Assembly: GCA_017480445.1 (NCBI GenBank)
Contig: JAFVAO010000025.1
Span: 1 to 64,000, forward strand
Direction of reading: 5' to 3'
From: Lachnospiraceae bacterium
GTDB taxonomy: Bacteria > Bacillota > Clostridia > Lachnospirales > Lachnospiraceae
DNA length: 64,000 nucleotides
Shown: positions 45,535 to 54,738 of the stretch, in pieces
Layout: each line of letters starts with the position of its first letter
Position numbering within the stretch: position 1 is the first letter of the stretch
Position numbers and translations under genes: made by a program
Notes under the pieces: generated by a model
What the model was told of the DNA's origin: nothing
Seen by the model: only the letters and a program-made list of their open reading frames with translations
The model's database searches: none

Positions 45535-46209
45535 TTACCCCTCCTTATGTTCTGTATCCAGCTTATTTTTCTTGGTCAGATACGTTTTTCTCTCTTCTCC
45601 GTGCACAAGGCGCTTAATATTCTCCCGATGTCTCCAGAAAGCCATCACCGCCAGCGCGACTGCAATCGCATACATCTCCAAAAGCGTCTCCTGTGTGGCT
45701 CCGGGAAACACGCCCAGCTGCCCGCAAATCACCAGTTCCGTCACAAATCCCACATACACAAGCAGAGATCCCAGCGAAACATAATGCGTGATAAAAAAGG
45801 TGCCAAAGAACAAAAGCACGCCCACCGGAATAAAATAGGGATGAAACGCCAAAATCATACCACCGGTGGCAGCGATCCCCTTTCCGCCCTTAAAGCCCAT
45901 ATAAAACGGGTAATTATGCCCCAGAATCGCACCTGCACCGGCATAGAGACAAAGCAGATACTTGATCTCGGGATGCGACGCGCCAAAAAACAACTTCGTA
46001 ATCACCACCGCAAATATGCATTTGAACAGATCGCCCAGCAAAACAATGACGCCCGCCTTTTTGCCAAGCACACGCAGCGCGTTGGTCGTCCCTGCATTTC
46101 CGCTTCCGTAGTTGCGGATGTCGATACCATGTGCTTTTCCGTAGATAAAAGACGTCTGAAACAAACCAAATACATAGCCTATGAGCAGGCTGATCACACG
46201 CTCTAACAT
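45535..46209 (-). CDS. plsY: Acyl-phosphate:glycerol-3-phosphate acyltransferase PlsY
   Basis: Inner-membrane enzyme that transfers an acyl group from acyl-phosphate to glycerol 3-phosphate, giving lysophosphatidate. 224 residues with about five membrane segments. The three conserved loops are present: NYGSGNAGTTNALRVLGKKAG, ILGHNYPFYMGFKGGKGIAAT and the later KRLVHGEERKT basic tail with HRENI before it. Located between der and gpsA, the latter supplying its substrate. Confidence 0.95.
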   Translation of the reverse strand: MLERVISLLIGYVFGLFQTSFIYGKAHGIDIRNYGSGNAGTTNALRVLGKKAGVIVLLGDLFKCIFAVVITKLFFGASHPEIKYLLCLYAGAGAILGHNYPFYMGFKGGKGIAATGGMILAFHPYFIPVGVLLFFGTFFITHYVSLGSLLVYVGFVTELVICGQLGVFPGATQETLLEMYAIAVALAVMAFWRHRENIKRLVHGEERKTYLTKKNKLDTEHKEG

Positions 46210-46229
46210 AAACCGTACATCCTCTTCCT

Positions 46230-47567
46230 CTATTTTTCTTCGTTGCGCTCCCGAATGATGAACTTCAGGGGCGTTCCCTTGAATCCAAAGGTCTCGCGAA
46301 TCTGATTCTCAATATATCTTGTATAAGAAAAATGCATCAATTCCTTGTCATTGACAAAAATCACAAAGGTGGGCGGCTTGACCGCAACCTGCGTGATATA
46401 ATACAGGCGCAGACGCTTTCCCTTGTCCGAGGGCGGCTGCTGCATGGCGACAGCCTCCGCCATAATCTCGTTCAACACGCCGGTTGCGACACGCATCGCG
46501 TGATTTTCACTGACCATGTTGATCGTCTCAAACAGCTTCGGCAGTCTCTGGCCCGTCTTGGCCGAGATAAATAAAATCTCCGCATATGGCATATAGGAAA
46601 GTGTATTCCGTACCTTTTCCGTGAAGCGATAGATCGTCTTATCATCCTTCTCGAGTGCATCCCACTTATTTACCGCGATGATCACTGCCTTGCCGCGGTC
46701 ATGGGCGATGCCGGCAATCTTCGCATCCTGCTCTGTGACGCCTTCCACAGCGTCGATCACCAGCACAACGATCTCCGCCCGCTCCACAGCGCTCACTGTG
46801 CGCACGATCATGTAGCGCTCCAGCTCTTCTTTGATCTTATTCTTACGGCGCAGACCCGCCGTGTCGATAAACACGTATTCCTTGCCTTCATAAGTGATCT
46901 CCGTGTCCACCGCATCCCGCGTAGTGCCAGCGATATCCGAGACAATCAAGCGATCTTCACCCAGCAGTTTGTTGATCAGGGAGGACTTCCCGACATTGGG
47001 TTTACCGACGATTGCAATTCTCGGTCTGTCGTCCTCTTCCTCTTCCGTCACATCCTCCGGAAAATGCGCCGCCACTTCCTCGAGCATATCTCCCAGTCCC
47101 ATGCGGTTGGCCGCAGAGATCGGATGAGGGTCACCGATGCCCAGATTATAAAACTCATAGACATCCGCCATATATTTGTCAAAACTATCCACCTTATTGA
47201 CCACCAGAACCACCGGCTTCTGCGAACGTCTGAGCATATCTGCCACCTTGGAGTCCGCATCCTGCAATCCCTGTTTCACATCCACCAGAAAAATAATCAC
47301 ATCTGCGGTCTCCATGGCGATCTCCGCCTGCATCCGCATCTGCGATAGGATCACATCCTTCGAATCCGGCTCAATACCGCCGGTGTCAATCAATGTAAAA
47401 GATCTGTCCAGCCAGGTCACATCCGCATAAATGCGGTCCCTTGTGATGCCTGGTGTATCTTTGACAATCGCTATATTTTCTCCTGCCAACGCGTTAAATA
47501 GGGTGGATTTCCCGACATTCGGGCGCCCCACCACCGCGACAATCGGCTTGGATTTTCTCTTTGCCAT
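46230..47567 (-). CDS. der: Ribosome biogenesis GTPase Der (EngA)
   Basis: A double-GTPase needed for 50S subunit maturation. 445 residues. The first G domain has GRPNVGKS at residues 14-21, DTGG and NKVD; the second has GKPNVGKS at 188-195, DTAG in [15 protein letters not shown] and NKWD. The C-terminal KH-like domain ([20 protein letters not shown] then [20 protein letters not shown]) completes the family layout. It follows the DUF512 gene by 18 bases. Confidence 0.97.
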   Translation of the reverse strand: MAKRKSKPIVAVVGRPNVGKSTLFNALAGENIAIVKDTPGITRDRIYADVTWLDRSFTLIDTGGIEPDSKDVILSQMRMQAEIAMETADVIIFLVDVKQGLQDADSKVADMLRRSQKPVVLVVNKVDSFDKYMADVYEFYNLGIGDPHPISAANRMGLGDMLEEVAAHFPEDVTEEEEDDRPRIAIVGKPNVGKSSLINKLLGEDRLIVSDIAGTTRDAVDTEITYEGKEYVFIDTAGLRRKNKIKEELERYMIVRTVSAVERAEIVVLVIDAVEGVTEQDAKIAGIAHDRGKAVIIAVNKWDALEKDDKTIYRFTEKVRNTLSYMPYAEILFISAKTGQRLPKLFETINMVSENHAMRVATGVLNEIMAEAVAMQQPPSDKGKRLRLYYITQVAVKPPTFVIFVNDKELMHFSYTRYIENQIRETFGFKGTPLKFIIRERNEEK

Positions 47568-47585
47568 GTAAACTTCTCCTGTTCT

Positions 47586-48983
47586 CTACTGCGCAGCAGA
47601 TCCCGCTGCGGCAGCCTCCAATATGCATTCCACAAAATCATGCCCACTTGATTTTACAATATAAATCGGGACTTGTAAAGTTTCTTCCAAATCTGCCACC
47701 GTCAGATCGTCCAGAAACACAGTCTCCCCGCTGCGCAGGACATTCACCGGCAAAAGCAGTGCGCTCCCCAGCTCCTCCTTTTGCAGCTGCGCCCGGATAT
47801 CCTGTCCGGTGAGCAGTCCCGAAACCGTGATGCGCTCGCCGAAAAAATCATTGCGGATCGCATACAGCCGGATATCCAGATGCGGATACTGCTCCATCAT
47901 TTGATCGCACATCCGGCGAATATACGGATAGGCCAGCCGTCCCGTGGCCATGGAAATCGTCCTCGGTTCGATCGTCCGTCGGTCAGTCAACAACGCATCC
48001 GCTGCCTGCGAATCAGCCGACTGGGAGGCAAAATTGCACGCCGCATTCTCTTGCAGTGCTTCCGCAAACTCATCCATCAGAAGCCGCAGCATTCCCACGC
48101 CGTTCTCCAGCTGGAGATATCCGTCATACCGCTCCGCCTCGGGCAGCTCTCTGTCTGCCAAAATGTACCACTCATCGCTGGCATGTATAAAGTGTATCCC
48201 GTATCTGGCATAACACTCTCGCTGAAACCCTTCAATGATCTCCAGTACCGCCTCCGCATCCTCCTTCTCAAAGGGTTCCAGCGGATATAATCCCTCCCGA
48301 TATTTGGAAAGTCCCACCGGCACCACCGATACGCTCTCCAGATTCGGAATATACCGCATCAGCTCGCGGATACTGAATTCCAGCTCCTTTCCGTCATTGA
48401 TCCCCTTGCACAGGACGATCTGCCCGTTCATCACAATATCAGCCGCATTGAGTCTGTCCACCTTTTTCAAGGCTTCCCCCGCGAACCGATTGTGCAGCAT
48501 CATACACCGCAGTTCGGGGTTCATGGTCTGAAAGGAAATGTTGATGGGCGATAAATGGTAGCGGCAGATCCGATCAATATCATGCTCCGACATGTTCGTC
48601 AGGGTCACATAGTTGCCCTGCAGGAAAGACAGTCTGGAGTCATCATCCTTAAAATACAGCGTCTCACGCATCCCTTTGGGCATCTGATCGATAAAACAAA
48701 AGATACAATTGTTGTGGCAATGGCGATATTCATCCATCAGTCCGCTCTCGAATTCGATTCCCAGATCCTCATCCGGATCCTTGTCGATCTCCAGAACCCA
48801 CTGTTCCCCATCCGGTTTCTCCACCAGCACCTCAATGTAACTGTCCTGGATCAGAAACTGGTAGTCAAAGATATCCTCAATCTCCGTATTGTCAATGGCC
48901 AGAATCTTGTCCCCCGCTTCGATCTCCATCTCCTGCGCGATACTGCCTTCCTTGACCACTTTTACAATATGCTGCTTCTTCAA
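47586..48983 (-). CDS. DUF512 radical-SAM-type protein with PDZ domain
   Basis: A ~465-residue protein with an N-terminal PDZ-like domain (HIVKVVKEGSIAQEMEIEAGD), a cysteine motif CHNNCIFCFIDQMP (CxxxCxxC as in radical-SAM enzymes) followed by the conserved GMRETLYFKDDDSRLSFLQG and YVTLTNM, and a C-terminal DUF512 domain (TGRLAYPYIRRM...FFGERITVSGLLTGQDI). It is found next to der in many Clostridia; function unknown. I set the start at TTG 48983: two TTG codons (48986, 48983) follow an AAAGGATATAAA site, and the reading then begins KKQHIVKVV as in relatives. The longer frame to 49052 runs into the repeat element upstream and is unlikely to be translated. Confidence 0.85.
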   Translation of the reverse strand: MKKQHIVKVVKEGSIAQEMEIEAGDKILAIDNTEIEDIFDYQFLIQDSYIEVLVEKPDGEQWVLEIDKDPDEDLGIEFESGLMDEYRHCHNNCIFCFIDQMPKGMRETLYFKDDDSRLSFLQGNYVTLTNMSEHDIDRICRYHLSPINISFQTMNPELRCMMLHNRFAGEALKKVDRLNAADIVMNGQIVLCKGINDGKELEFSIRELMRYIPNLESVSVVPVGLSKYREGLYPLEPFEKEDAEAVLEIIEGFQRECYARYGIHFIHASDEWYILADRELPEAERYDGYLQLENGVGMLRLLMDEFAEALQENAACNFASQSADSQAADALLTDRRTIEPRTISMATGRLAYPYIRRMCDQMMEQYPHLDIRLYAIRNDFFGERITVSGLLTGQDIRAQLQKEELGSALLLPVNVLRSGETVFLDDLTVADLEETLQVPIYIVKSSGHDFVECILEAAAAGSAAQ

Positions 48984-48998
48984 CAATTTATATCCTTT

Positions 48999-49105
48999 CG
49001 CCGCTCCCTGTCCGCTGCGCGGACGCTTTTCTCTCGCTTTACAGCCCTTCACTCGAAAAGCCGCGGCTTGCGCCGCTCCCTGTCCGCTGCGCGGACGCTT
49101 TTCTC
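48999..49105. repeat. Two identical 35-base direct repeats in the leader of the DUF512 gene
   Basis: The same 35 bases occur at 48999-49033 and 49071-49105 (period 72). Each contains a GTCCGC-GCA-GCGGAC hairpin and, on the minus strand, starts with GAGAAAAGCG and ends with GGGAGCGGCG next to the ribosome binding site of the DUF512 gene. Confidence 0.8.
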
Positions 49106-49107
49106 GT

Positions 49108-49170
49108 TAACATGGGCAAGAAAAACAAATGCCGCCTGCGGCGTCGCTTGTTTTTCTTTTGCCCATGTTA
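49108..49170. repeat. Long hairpin at the start of the DUF512 transcript
   Basis: TAACATGGGCAAGAAAAACA (49108-49127) and its inverted copy ending at 49170 pair over 21 bases with one two-base bulge; a second GCCGC..GCGGC hairpin lies in the loop (49131-49142). The hairpin begins within a few bases of the predicted minus-strand transcription start. Confidence 0.8.
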
Positions 49171-49171
49171 C

Positions 49172-49217
49172 ATTATATAAGAAATTTCTTGACGTGTCAT
49201 TAGCAGAATGTTATAAA
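49172..49217. promoter_or_regulatory. Back-to-back divergent promoters for DUF512 gene (-) and prs (+)
   Basis: Plus strand: TTGACG (49189-49194), 17 bases, TATAAA (49212-49217), for prs. Minus strand: ATGACA (49200-49195), 17 bases, TATAAT (49177-49172), for the DUF512-der-plsY-gpsA operon. The two -35 boxes touch, so RNA polymerase binding is probably mutually exclusive. Confidence 0.65.
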
Positions 49218-49256
49218 ATAAGTGGTAGTTTTTAATAAAATACTGGGAGGATGACC

Positions 49257-50456
49257 ATGCCGAATTTACGAGAATTGGAAAATGCGATGCCTGTGGCACC
49301 GTTGAAAATAGTCGCTTTGCCCTCCGCGGAGCGAATGGGAAAACGTATCAATGATTATATGGTGGGGTTCCGGAAAAATATTCACAACGATAAAGTGAAA
49401 CAGGATCCCGCTTTTCACGGTTATATCGAGAATAATTATCTGTTGGATCTGAAGGTTCCCCGCTTCGGCAGCGGCGAGGCCAAAGCTGAGATCAATGAGA
49501 CCATCCGCGGCAAGGATGTCTTTATTCTGGTGGATGTATGCAACCACAGTATCACATACCAAATGAATGGCTATACCAATCACATGTCGCCGGACGATCA
49601 TTTCCAGGATCTGAAGCGCGTGATCGCCGCCTGCAACGGAAAGGCACACCGTATCAATGTGATCATGCCCTTTCTCTATGAGGGACGTCAGCACAAGAGA
49701 AACGGCCGCGAATCTCTGGATTGCGCCTATGCGTTGGAGGAGCTGCGCAATATGGGTGTGAGCAACTTCGTCACTTTTGATGCGCACGATCCCCGCGTAG
49801 CCAATTCTACGCCGCTCAACGGATTTGACAATTTTACACCGCCCTATCAGTTCATCAAGGCGTTGTTAAATGCAGAGGACGACCTGATCATCGACAAGGA
49901 GCATCTGCTCGTGATCAGCCCGGACGAGGGCGCCCTGGATCGCGCGATCTATTTTGCATCGGTACTTGGCGTGGACACCGGCATGTTCTATAAGCGCCGT
50001 GATTATTCCACGATCGTCGACGGCAAGAATCCCATTGTCGCACACGAATTCCTGGGCGACAATATCGACGGTAAGGACATCATTATCATCGACGATATGA
50101 TCTCCTCCGGGGGCAGTATGTTGGACACCGCCAAGCAGTTGAAAAAAATGAACGCTCGCAGAGTTTTTATCTGCTGTACGTTCGGTCTGTTCACGGACGG
50201 TCTGGCCGCTTTTGACGCAGCATATGAGCGCGGTAATTTTGACAAAGTAGTCACGACGGATCTGACCTACCTGCCGCCCGAGCTCCACTCCAGACCGTAT
50301 TTCATCGAGGCAGATATGAGCAAATTCATCGCGTCGATCATTGACTTCATGAATCACGATGTGTCCCTGTCCAATGTACTTGCCACAACAGAGAAGATGC
50401 AGAGCATTCTGGAGGCGTACAACAGCCGCAAACAGATGGATGTGGATTTCGAATAA
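49257..50456 (+). CDS. prs: Ribose-phosphate pyrophosphokinase, long form
   Basis: Makes PRPP from ribose 5-phosphate and ATP for purine, pyrimidine, histidine and NAD synthesis. Key parts: FVTFDAHDPRVANSTP (metal and ATP site), VISPDEGALDRAIYFA, and the PRPP loop IIIIDDMISSGGSMLDTA. At 399 residues it is ~80 longer than the usual ~315-residue enzyme, with extra segments near both ends; the canonical flexible-loop signature is altered, as in the long class seen in Lachnospiraceae. Start ATG 49257 lies six bases after GGGAGG; ATG 49251 directly abuts that site. The only large plus-strand gene in its neighbourhood, ending in a clear terminator. Confidence 0.9.
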   Translation: MPNLRELENAMPVAPLKIVALPSAERMGKRINDYMVGFRKNIHNDKVKQDPAFHGYIENNYLLDLKVPRFGSGEAKAEINETIRGKDVFILVDVCNHSITYQMNGYTNHMSPDDHFQDLKRVIAACNGKAHRINVIMPFLYEGRQHKRNGRESLDCAYALEELRNMGVSNFVTFDAHDPRVANSTPLNGFDNFTPPYQFIKALLNAEDDLIIDKEHLLVISPDEGALDRAIYFASVLGVDTGMFYKRRDYSTIVDGKNPIVAHEFLGDNIDGKDIIIIDDMISSGGSMLDTAKQLKKMNARRVFICCTFGLFTDGLAAFDAAYERGNFDKVVTTDLTYLPPELHSRPYFIEADMSKFIASIIDFMNHDVSLSNVLATTEKMQSILEAYNSRKQMDVDFE

Positions 50457-50483
50457 GTGTTTTTCTTAAATTGACAAGGCAGA

Positions 50484-50528
50484 GACAGCCGCCCACTATC
50501 TCATGGTAGCAGGCGGCTGCGTCTTTAT
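50484..50528 (+). terminator. Intrinsic terminator of prs
   Basis: GACAGCCGCC (50484-50493) pairs with GGCGGCTG-C-GTC (50512-50523), followed by TTTAT, about 30 bases after the prs stop. The rest of the 50457-50627 gap is AT-rich without further features. Confidence 0.75.
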
Positions 50529-50627
50529 AGTGTCTTCGATATCTCAAATTTTGCTCTAAAGTACTAAGTTATCAAGAAAAACTTTCTATTATCTTGATCC
50601 GTTATATTTTCCCCTTTTTCACAGCTT

Positions 50628-51128
50628 CTATGTGTGTAGTCTGTCATAAATGTCTTCGTCCGGCGTATCCAGTCCCATCTCTTGAATAACGTCATAGATT
50701 TTGCGAATGTCCTCTTCTGTCTCTTCCAGTGCATCCGCAATCTCTGAAATGGACTTATTTTTCAGAATTTTCTTTCTAATCAACGCAATCGTTTTTTGCT
50801 CTCTTCCTTGCTGAAGTCCCTTCTGCACACCTCTGTTTTCAATCTTATCCAATACCTCACACATATTACCAACCTTAGCTCCTTTCTCCTGCGTTTGTTG
50901 ATATGTCTCCTCAAATCGACGATCTCCTGTCAGTGCGGACATCAGCTGAAACACTTCCTGCACATGCTTCAACTCATTCTCTGTCACCTCCTGTCGCCCG
51001 CCAAACAGCAGGACATTCATAATATCCGCGAAAACGTCATTTTCCGCCTCCAGAGTATTCTCTGTGACATCCTTCACATTACTGATTTGTTCAGGTTGCC
51101 CTTCTGTTTTTTGTTTCTTTCTTGCCAA
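50628..51128 (-). pseudogene. Internally deleted remnant of an Rpn/PD-(D/E)xK nuclease-transposase family protein
   Basis: The product joins the usual N-terminal segment of this family (TLEAENDVFADIMNVLLFGG, then QEVTENEL) directly to the usual C-terminal segment (KHVQEVFQLMSALTGDRRFE...MCEVLDKIENRGVQKGL and an HTH-like tail). In full-length relatives roughly 180 residues with the nuclease active site lie between these two parts; here they are missing without a frameshift, so it cannot be an active nuclease. A TTG start at 51128 has a perfect AGGAGG; the frame stays open to 51185 without a ribosome binding site. A consensus promoter (51236-51264) means it may still be expressed. AT-rich codons suggest transfer. 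Confidence 0.6.
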
Positions 51129-51235
51129 TCGATAACCTCCTGTCTCCATCATATAAATGGCTTTGTCGTATAACATATCATTCATCGGTGAAAAATGGCG
51201 AAACGCCTGATTGCACTTAGAATTTAGATAAACTT

Positions 51236-51264
51236 ATTTTATTATGCTATTTGAGATTTGTCAA
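51236..51264 (-). promoter_or_regulatory. Consensus-like promoter of the nuclease-family remnant
   Basis: -35 TTGACA (51264-51259) and -10 TAAAAT (51241-51236), 17 bases apart, on the minus strand. Confidence 0.6.
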
Positions 51265-51304
51265 TAGAAAATTATATACTAACCCCTAGCAAGAAAAATA
51301 ACTG

Positions 51305-51340
51305 CAAAAAAACTGCCACCAGACCTACATCTGATGGCAG
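51305..51340 (-). terminator. Intrinsic terminator of carB
   Basis: CTGCCATCAG/CTGGTGGCAG stem (51340-51313 on the minus strand) followed by TTTTTTT, about 80 bases after the carB stop. Confidence 0.8.
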
Positions 51341-51418
51341 TCATCAACACCATATCTATAGTACTTATTTCCAATGCCTTACCTGCATCTCTTTCTTTCA
51401 CAACCAGCCCCATACATC

Positions 51419-54400
51419 CTAGCTGATCTGTGCATGCAGTTCCTGCAAGGATTTCACCTCTTCCTCGGTATGCGTCTTGATGTAATGGATCCCCTCCGCG
51501 GTCGCGCGCGCTGCCGCCACCGTCGTAATATAGGGAACCTTCGCCTTGATCGCTGCCTTTCTGAGGTAGCTGTCATTGTACACGGCCTCCACTTTGCCCA
51601 CCGGTGAATTGATGACCAGCTGCACCTCTCCGTTGGTGATCAGATCATATACATTGGGTCTGCCCTCATACATCTTCTTGACGGAGGTCGACGGTACGCC
51701 TGCCTTCTCCAGCGCCTCGTGGTTACCGGAAGTCGCTACAATCTTGAAACCGTCCTCCGACAGACTCTTCGCGATGGGGATCATTTCCTCTTTGTCCTTG
51801 TTGTTCACAGAGATCAATACCGTACCTTCTAACGGAAGCTTCGACTGAATCGCCTCCTGTGCCTTGTAGAATGCCTCGCCATAGGACTTGGACAATCCCA
51901 GCACTTCTCCGGTGGAACGCATCTCCGGTCCCAGCACCGGATCCACCTCCGGGAACATATTGAACGGGAACGCCGCTTCTTTTACGCCGTAATACGGAAT
52001 GTGCTGCTCCTTGAGTCCTGCCAGGGGCGAAGGTCTGCCGGTCAACTCGGACGTAATGATGTCTGTCGCCAGCGGCACCATGCGGATGTTGCACACCTTT
52101 GACACCAGCGGCACCGTACGGGATGCGCGCGGGTTGGCCTCCAGCACGAACACCTTGCCGTTCTCGATCGCGTACTGCATGTTCATCAGACCCTTGACAT
52201 GCATCTCCTCCGCAATCTTGCGTGTGTATTCTTTGATGGTCTGTACATTCTCCGCACTGATATGCAGCGAGGGAATAATACATGCGGAATCTCCCGAGTG
52301 CACGCCTGCCAGCTCGATGTGCTCCATCACTGCGGGTACAAACGCGTGGGTTCCGTCTGCAATCGCATCCGCCTCACACTCCAGCGCATGATTCAGGAAA
52401 CGATCGATCAAAATCGGGCGATCCGGTGTCACACCCACCGCCGCATTCATATACTCTGTCATGGCAGCGTCGTCGTAAACCACTTCCATGCCCCTGCCAC
52501 CAAGCACGTAGGAAGGCCGCACCATCACCGGATAACCGATCTGGTTCGCGATGCCGATCGCCTCGGAAACCGTCGTCGCCATACCGGACTCCGGCATGGG
52601 AATCTCCAATTTCTCCATCATTTCGCGGAACAGATCTCTGTCCTCCGCGAGATCAATCACCTCAGGTGAGGTGCCGAGGATGTTCACGCCGTTTGCCTTC
52701 AGGGCCGCAGCCAGATTGAGCGGCGTCTGCCCACCGAACTGTGCGATCACGCCGAGCGGCTTCTCTTTTTTGTAGATGCTGAGCACATCCTCCAGCGTCA
52801 GCGGTTCAAAGTATAGTTTGTCCGATGTATCATAATCCGTCGATACCGTCTCAGGATTACAGTTGACAATAATGGTCTCAAAGCCCAGCTTCTTGAGCGC
52901 CATCGCCGCATGTACACAGCAATAGTCAAACTCGATGCCCTGACCGATACGGTTTGGGCCGCCGCCTAAGATCATGATCTTCTTTTTGTCGGTATTGACC
53001 GGATTCTTATCCTCTGCATTGTAAGTGGAGTAATAGTATGCACTGTTCTCCGTGCCGGATACATGCACACCTTCCCAAGCCTCCTCCACGCCGAGTGCAA
53101 TCCGTCTGTTGCGGATATCGTCCTCAGACACTTGCAGGATCTGGCTCAGATATCTGTCGGAAAATCCGTCCTTCTTCGCTTTGATCAGATCCGCATCTGC
53201 AGGGAGCACGCCCTTCTTCTGCATGAGCGCCTCTTCCTCCTCCACGAGCTCCTGCATCTGCTCTAAAAAGTAATGCTTGATCTTGGTGAGCTGGAAAATC
53301 TCATCGGGTGTCGCACCCTTTCTGAGGGCCTCATAGATCAGGAAATAACGCTCTGAGCTGGGCGTTGCAATCCGCCGAAGCAGATCCTCCTTGTCAAGCG
53401 TTGCAAAATCCTTGGCATGACCGAGTCCGTATCTGCCGGTCTCCAGGGAACGAACCGCCTTCTGGAAGGCCTCCTTAAAATTCTTACCGATGCTCATGAC
53501 CTCGCCTACTGCGCGCATCTGCGTGCCGAGCTTATCCTCCACGCCCTTGAATTTCTCAAACGCCCACCGGGCGAACTTGATTACCACATAGTCGCCGTCC
53601 GGAACATACTTGTCCAACGTGCCGTACTTGCCGCAGGGGATATCCTTCAATGTCAGACCGGTCGCCAGCATTGCGGACACCAGTGCAATCGGAAAACCGG
53701 TCGCCTTCGATGCCAATGCCGAGGAACGGGATGTTCTCGGATTGATCTCGATGACAATGATTCTGTCCGTCACGGGATCATGCGCAAACTGTACATTCGT
53801 ACCGCCGATCACCTGCACGGAGTCCACGATCTTGTACGCCTGCTCCTGCAGTCTCTTCTGCACGTCCTCAGAGATCGTCAGCATCGGCGCCGAGCAGAAG
53901 GAATCTCCTGTATGTACGCCCAGCGGATCAATATTTTCAATAAAGCATACGGTGATCATGCTGCCGTCCGCATCACGCACCACCTCAAGTTCCAACTCTT
54001 CCCAGCCGAGAATCGACTCCTCCACCAGAACCTGTCCCACCAGCGATGCCTGCAAGCCTCTCGCGCAGACTGTGGACAGCTCGTCTTTATTGTAGACAAG
54101 ACCGCCGCCGGCACCACCCATGGTATATGCGGGACGCAGCACTACCGGATACCCCAGCTTGTCTGCGATACCAAGCGCCTCTTCCACAGAATACGCCACC
54201 TCTGAGCGCGCCATTTCAATGCCCAGACTGTTCATCGTCTTTTTGAACTCGATTCTGTCCTCGCCGCGCTCAATCGCGTCCACCTGCACGCCGATCACCT
54301 TGACGCCGTATTTGTCAAGCACGCCGGCCTTGTACAATTCGGAACACAGATTTAAACCCGACTGTCCTCCCAGATTCGGAAGCAGCGCATCCGGACGTTC

Positions 54401-54640
54401 TTTGGCAATGATCGCCTCAAGTCTCTCCACATTCAAAGGTTCGATGTATGTATAATCCGCCGTCTCCGGATCCGTCATGATTGTCGCAGGATTGGAATTC
54501 ACCAAAACAATCTCATATCCCAGCTTTCTGAGCGCTTTACACGCCTGGGTGCCGGAATAGTCAAATTCACATGCCAGTCCGATGATGATCGGTCCCGATC
54601 CGATGATTAAGACCTTATGAATATCCGTTCTCTTGGGCAT
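51419..54640 (-). CDS. carB: Carbamoyl-phosphate synthase large subunit
   Basis: Makes carbamoyl phosphate from ammonia (delivered by the small subunit), bicarbonate and two ATP, for pyrimidine and arginine synthesis. 1073 residues, the standard length. Two homologous halves are clear: the first with VLIIGSGPIIIGLACEFDY, AYTMGGAGGGLVYN and IEINPRTSRSSALASKATGF; the second with GGGPNRIGQGIEFDYC, SYVLGGRGMEVVYD and LEANPRASRTVPLVSK. The C-terminal ~140 residues (GTVLISVNNKDKEEMIPIAK...) form the MGS-like allosteric domain. Unusually for an operon gene it stands alone: carA is not adjacent. A sigma-A promoter is at 54683-54712. Confidence 0.97.
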   Translation of the reverse strand: MPKRTDIHKVLIIGSGPIIIGLACEFDYSGTQACKALRKLGYEIVLVNSNPATIMTDPETADYTYIEPLNVERLEAIIAKERPDALLPNLGGQSGLNLCSELYKAGVLDKYGVKVIGVQVDAIERGEDRIEFKKTMNSLGIEMARSEVAYSVEEALGIADKLGYPVVLRPAYTMGGAGGGLVYNKDELSTVCARGLQASLVGQVLVEESILGWEELELEVVRDADGSMITVCFIENIDPLGVHTGDSFCSAPMLTISEDVQKRLQEQAYKIVDSVQVIGGTNVQFAHDPVTDRIIVIEINPRTSRSSALASKATGFPIALVSAMLATGLTLKDIPCGKYGTLDKYVPDGDYVVIKFARWAFEKFKGVEDKLGTQMRAVGEVMSIGKNFKEAFQKAVRSLETGRYGLGHAKDFATLDKEDLLRRIATPSSERYFLIYEALRKGATPDEIFQLTKIKHYFLEQMQELVEEEEALMQKKGVLPADADLIKAKKDGFSDRYLSQILQVSEDDIRNRRIALGVEEAWEGVHVSGTENSAYYYSTYNAEDKNPVNTDKKKIMILGGGPNRIGQGIEFDYCCVHAAMALKKLGFETIIVNCNPETVSTDYDTSDKLYFEPLTLEDVLSIYKKEKPLGVIAQFGGQTPLNLAAALKANGVNILGTSPEVIDLAEDRDLFREMMEKLEIPMPESGMATTVSEAIGIANQIGYPVMVRPSYVLGGRGMEVVYDDAAMTEYMNAAVGVTPDRPILIDRFLNHALECEADAIADGTHAFVPAVMEHIELAGVHSGDSACIIPSLHISAENVQTIKEYTRKIAEEMHVKGLMNMQYAIENGKVFVLEANPRASRTVPLVSKVCNIRMVPLATDIITSELTGRPSPLAGLKEQHIPYYGVKEAAFPFNMFPEVDPVLGPEMRSTGEVLGLSKSYGEAFYKAQEAIQSKLPLEGTVLISVNNKDKEEMIPIAKSLSEDGFKIVATSGNHEALEKAGVPSTSVKKMYEGRPNVYDLITNGEVQLVINSPVGKVEAVYNDSYLRKAAIKAKVPYITTVAAARATAEGIHYIKTHTEEEVKSLQELHAQIS

Positions 54641-54682
54641 TTTGCTACCTCCAGATCATTTTATTTTTTTACACTATCCATT

Positions 54683-54712
54683 ATTTTATCACTCTACAAA
54701 TAAGTGCGTCAA
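54683..54712 (-). promoter_or_regulatory. Promoter of carB
   Basis: -35 TTGACG (54712-54707) and -10 TAAAAT (54688-54683), 18 bases apart on the minus strand; no PyrR-type attenuator can be seen in the short leader. Confidence 0.55.
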
Positions 54713-54738
54713 TGTATTTTTCGCGTACCGCATATTTT

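Noticed and set aside
48999..49105. Direct repeats as a possible CRISPR array
   Set aside because: Only two copies, 72 bases apart, each with strong internal dyad symmetry, and no cas genes in the window.
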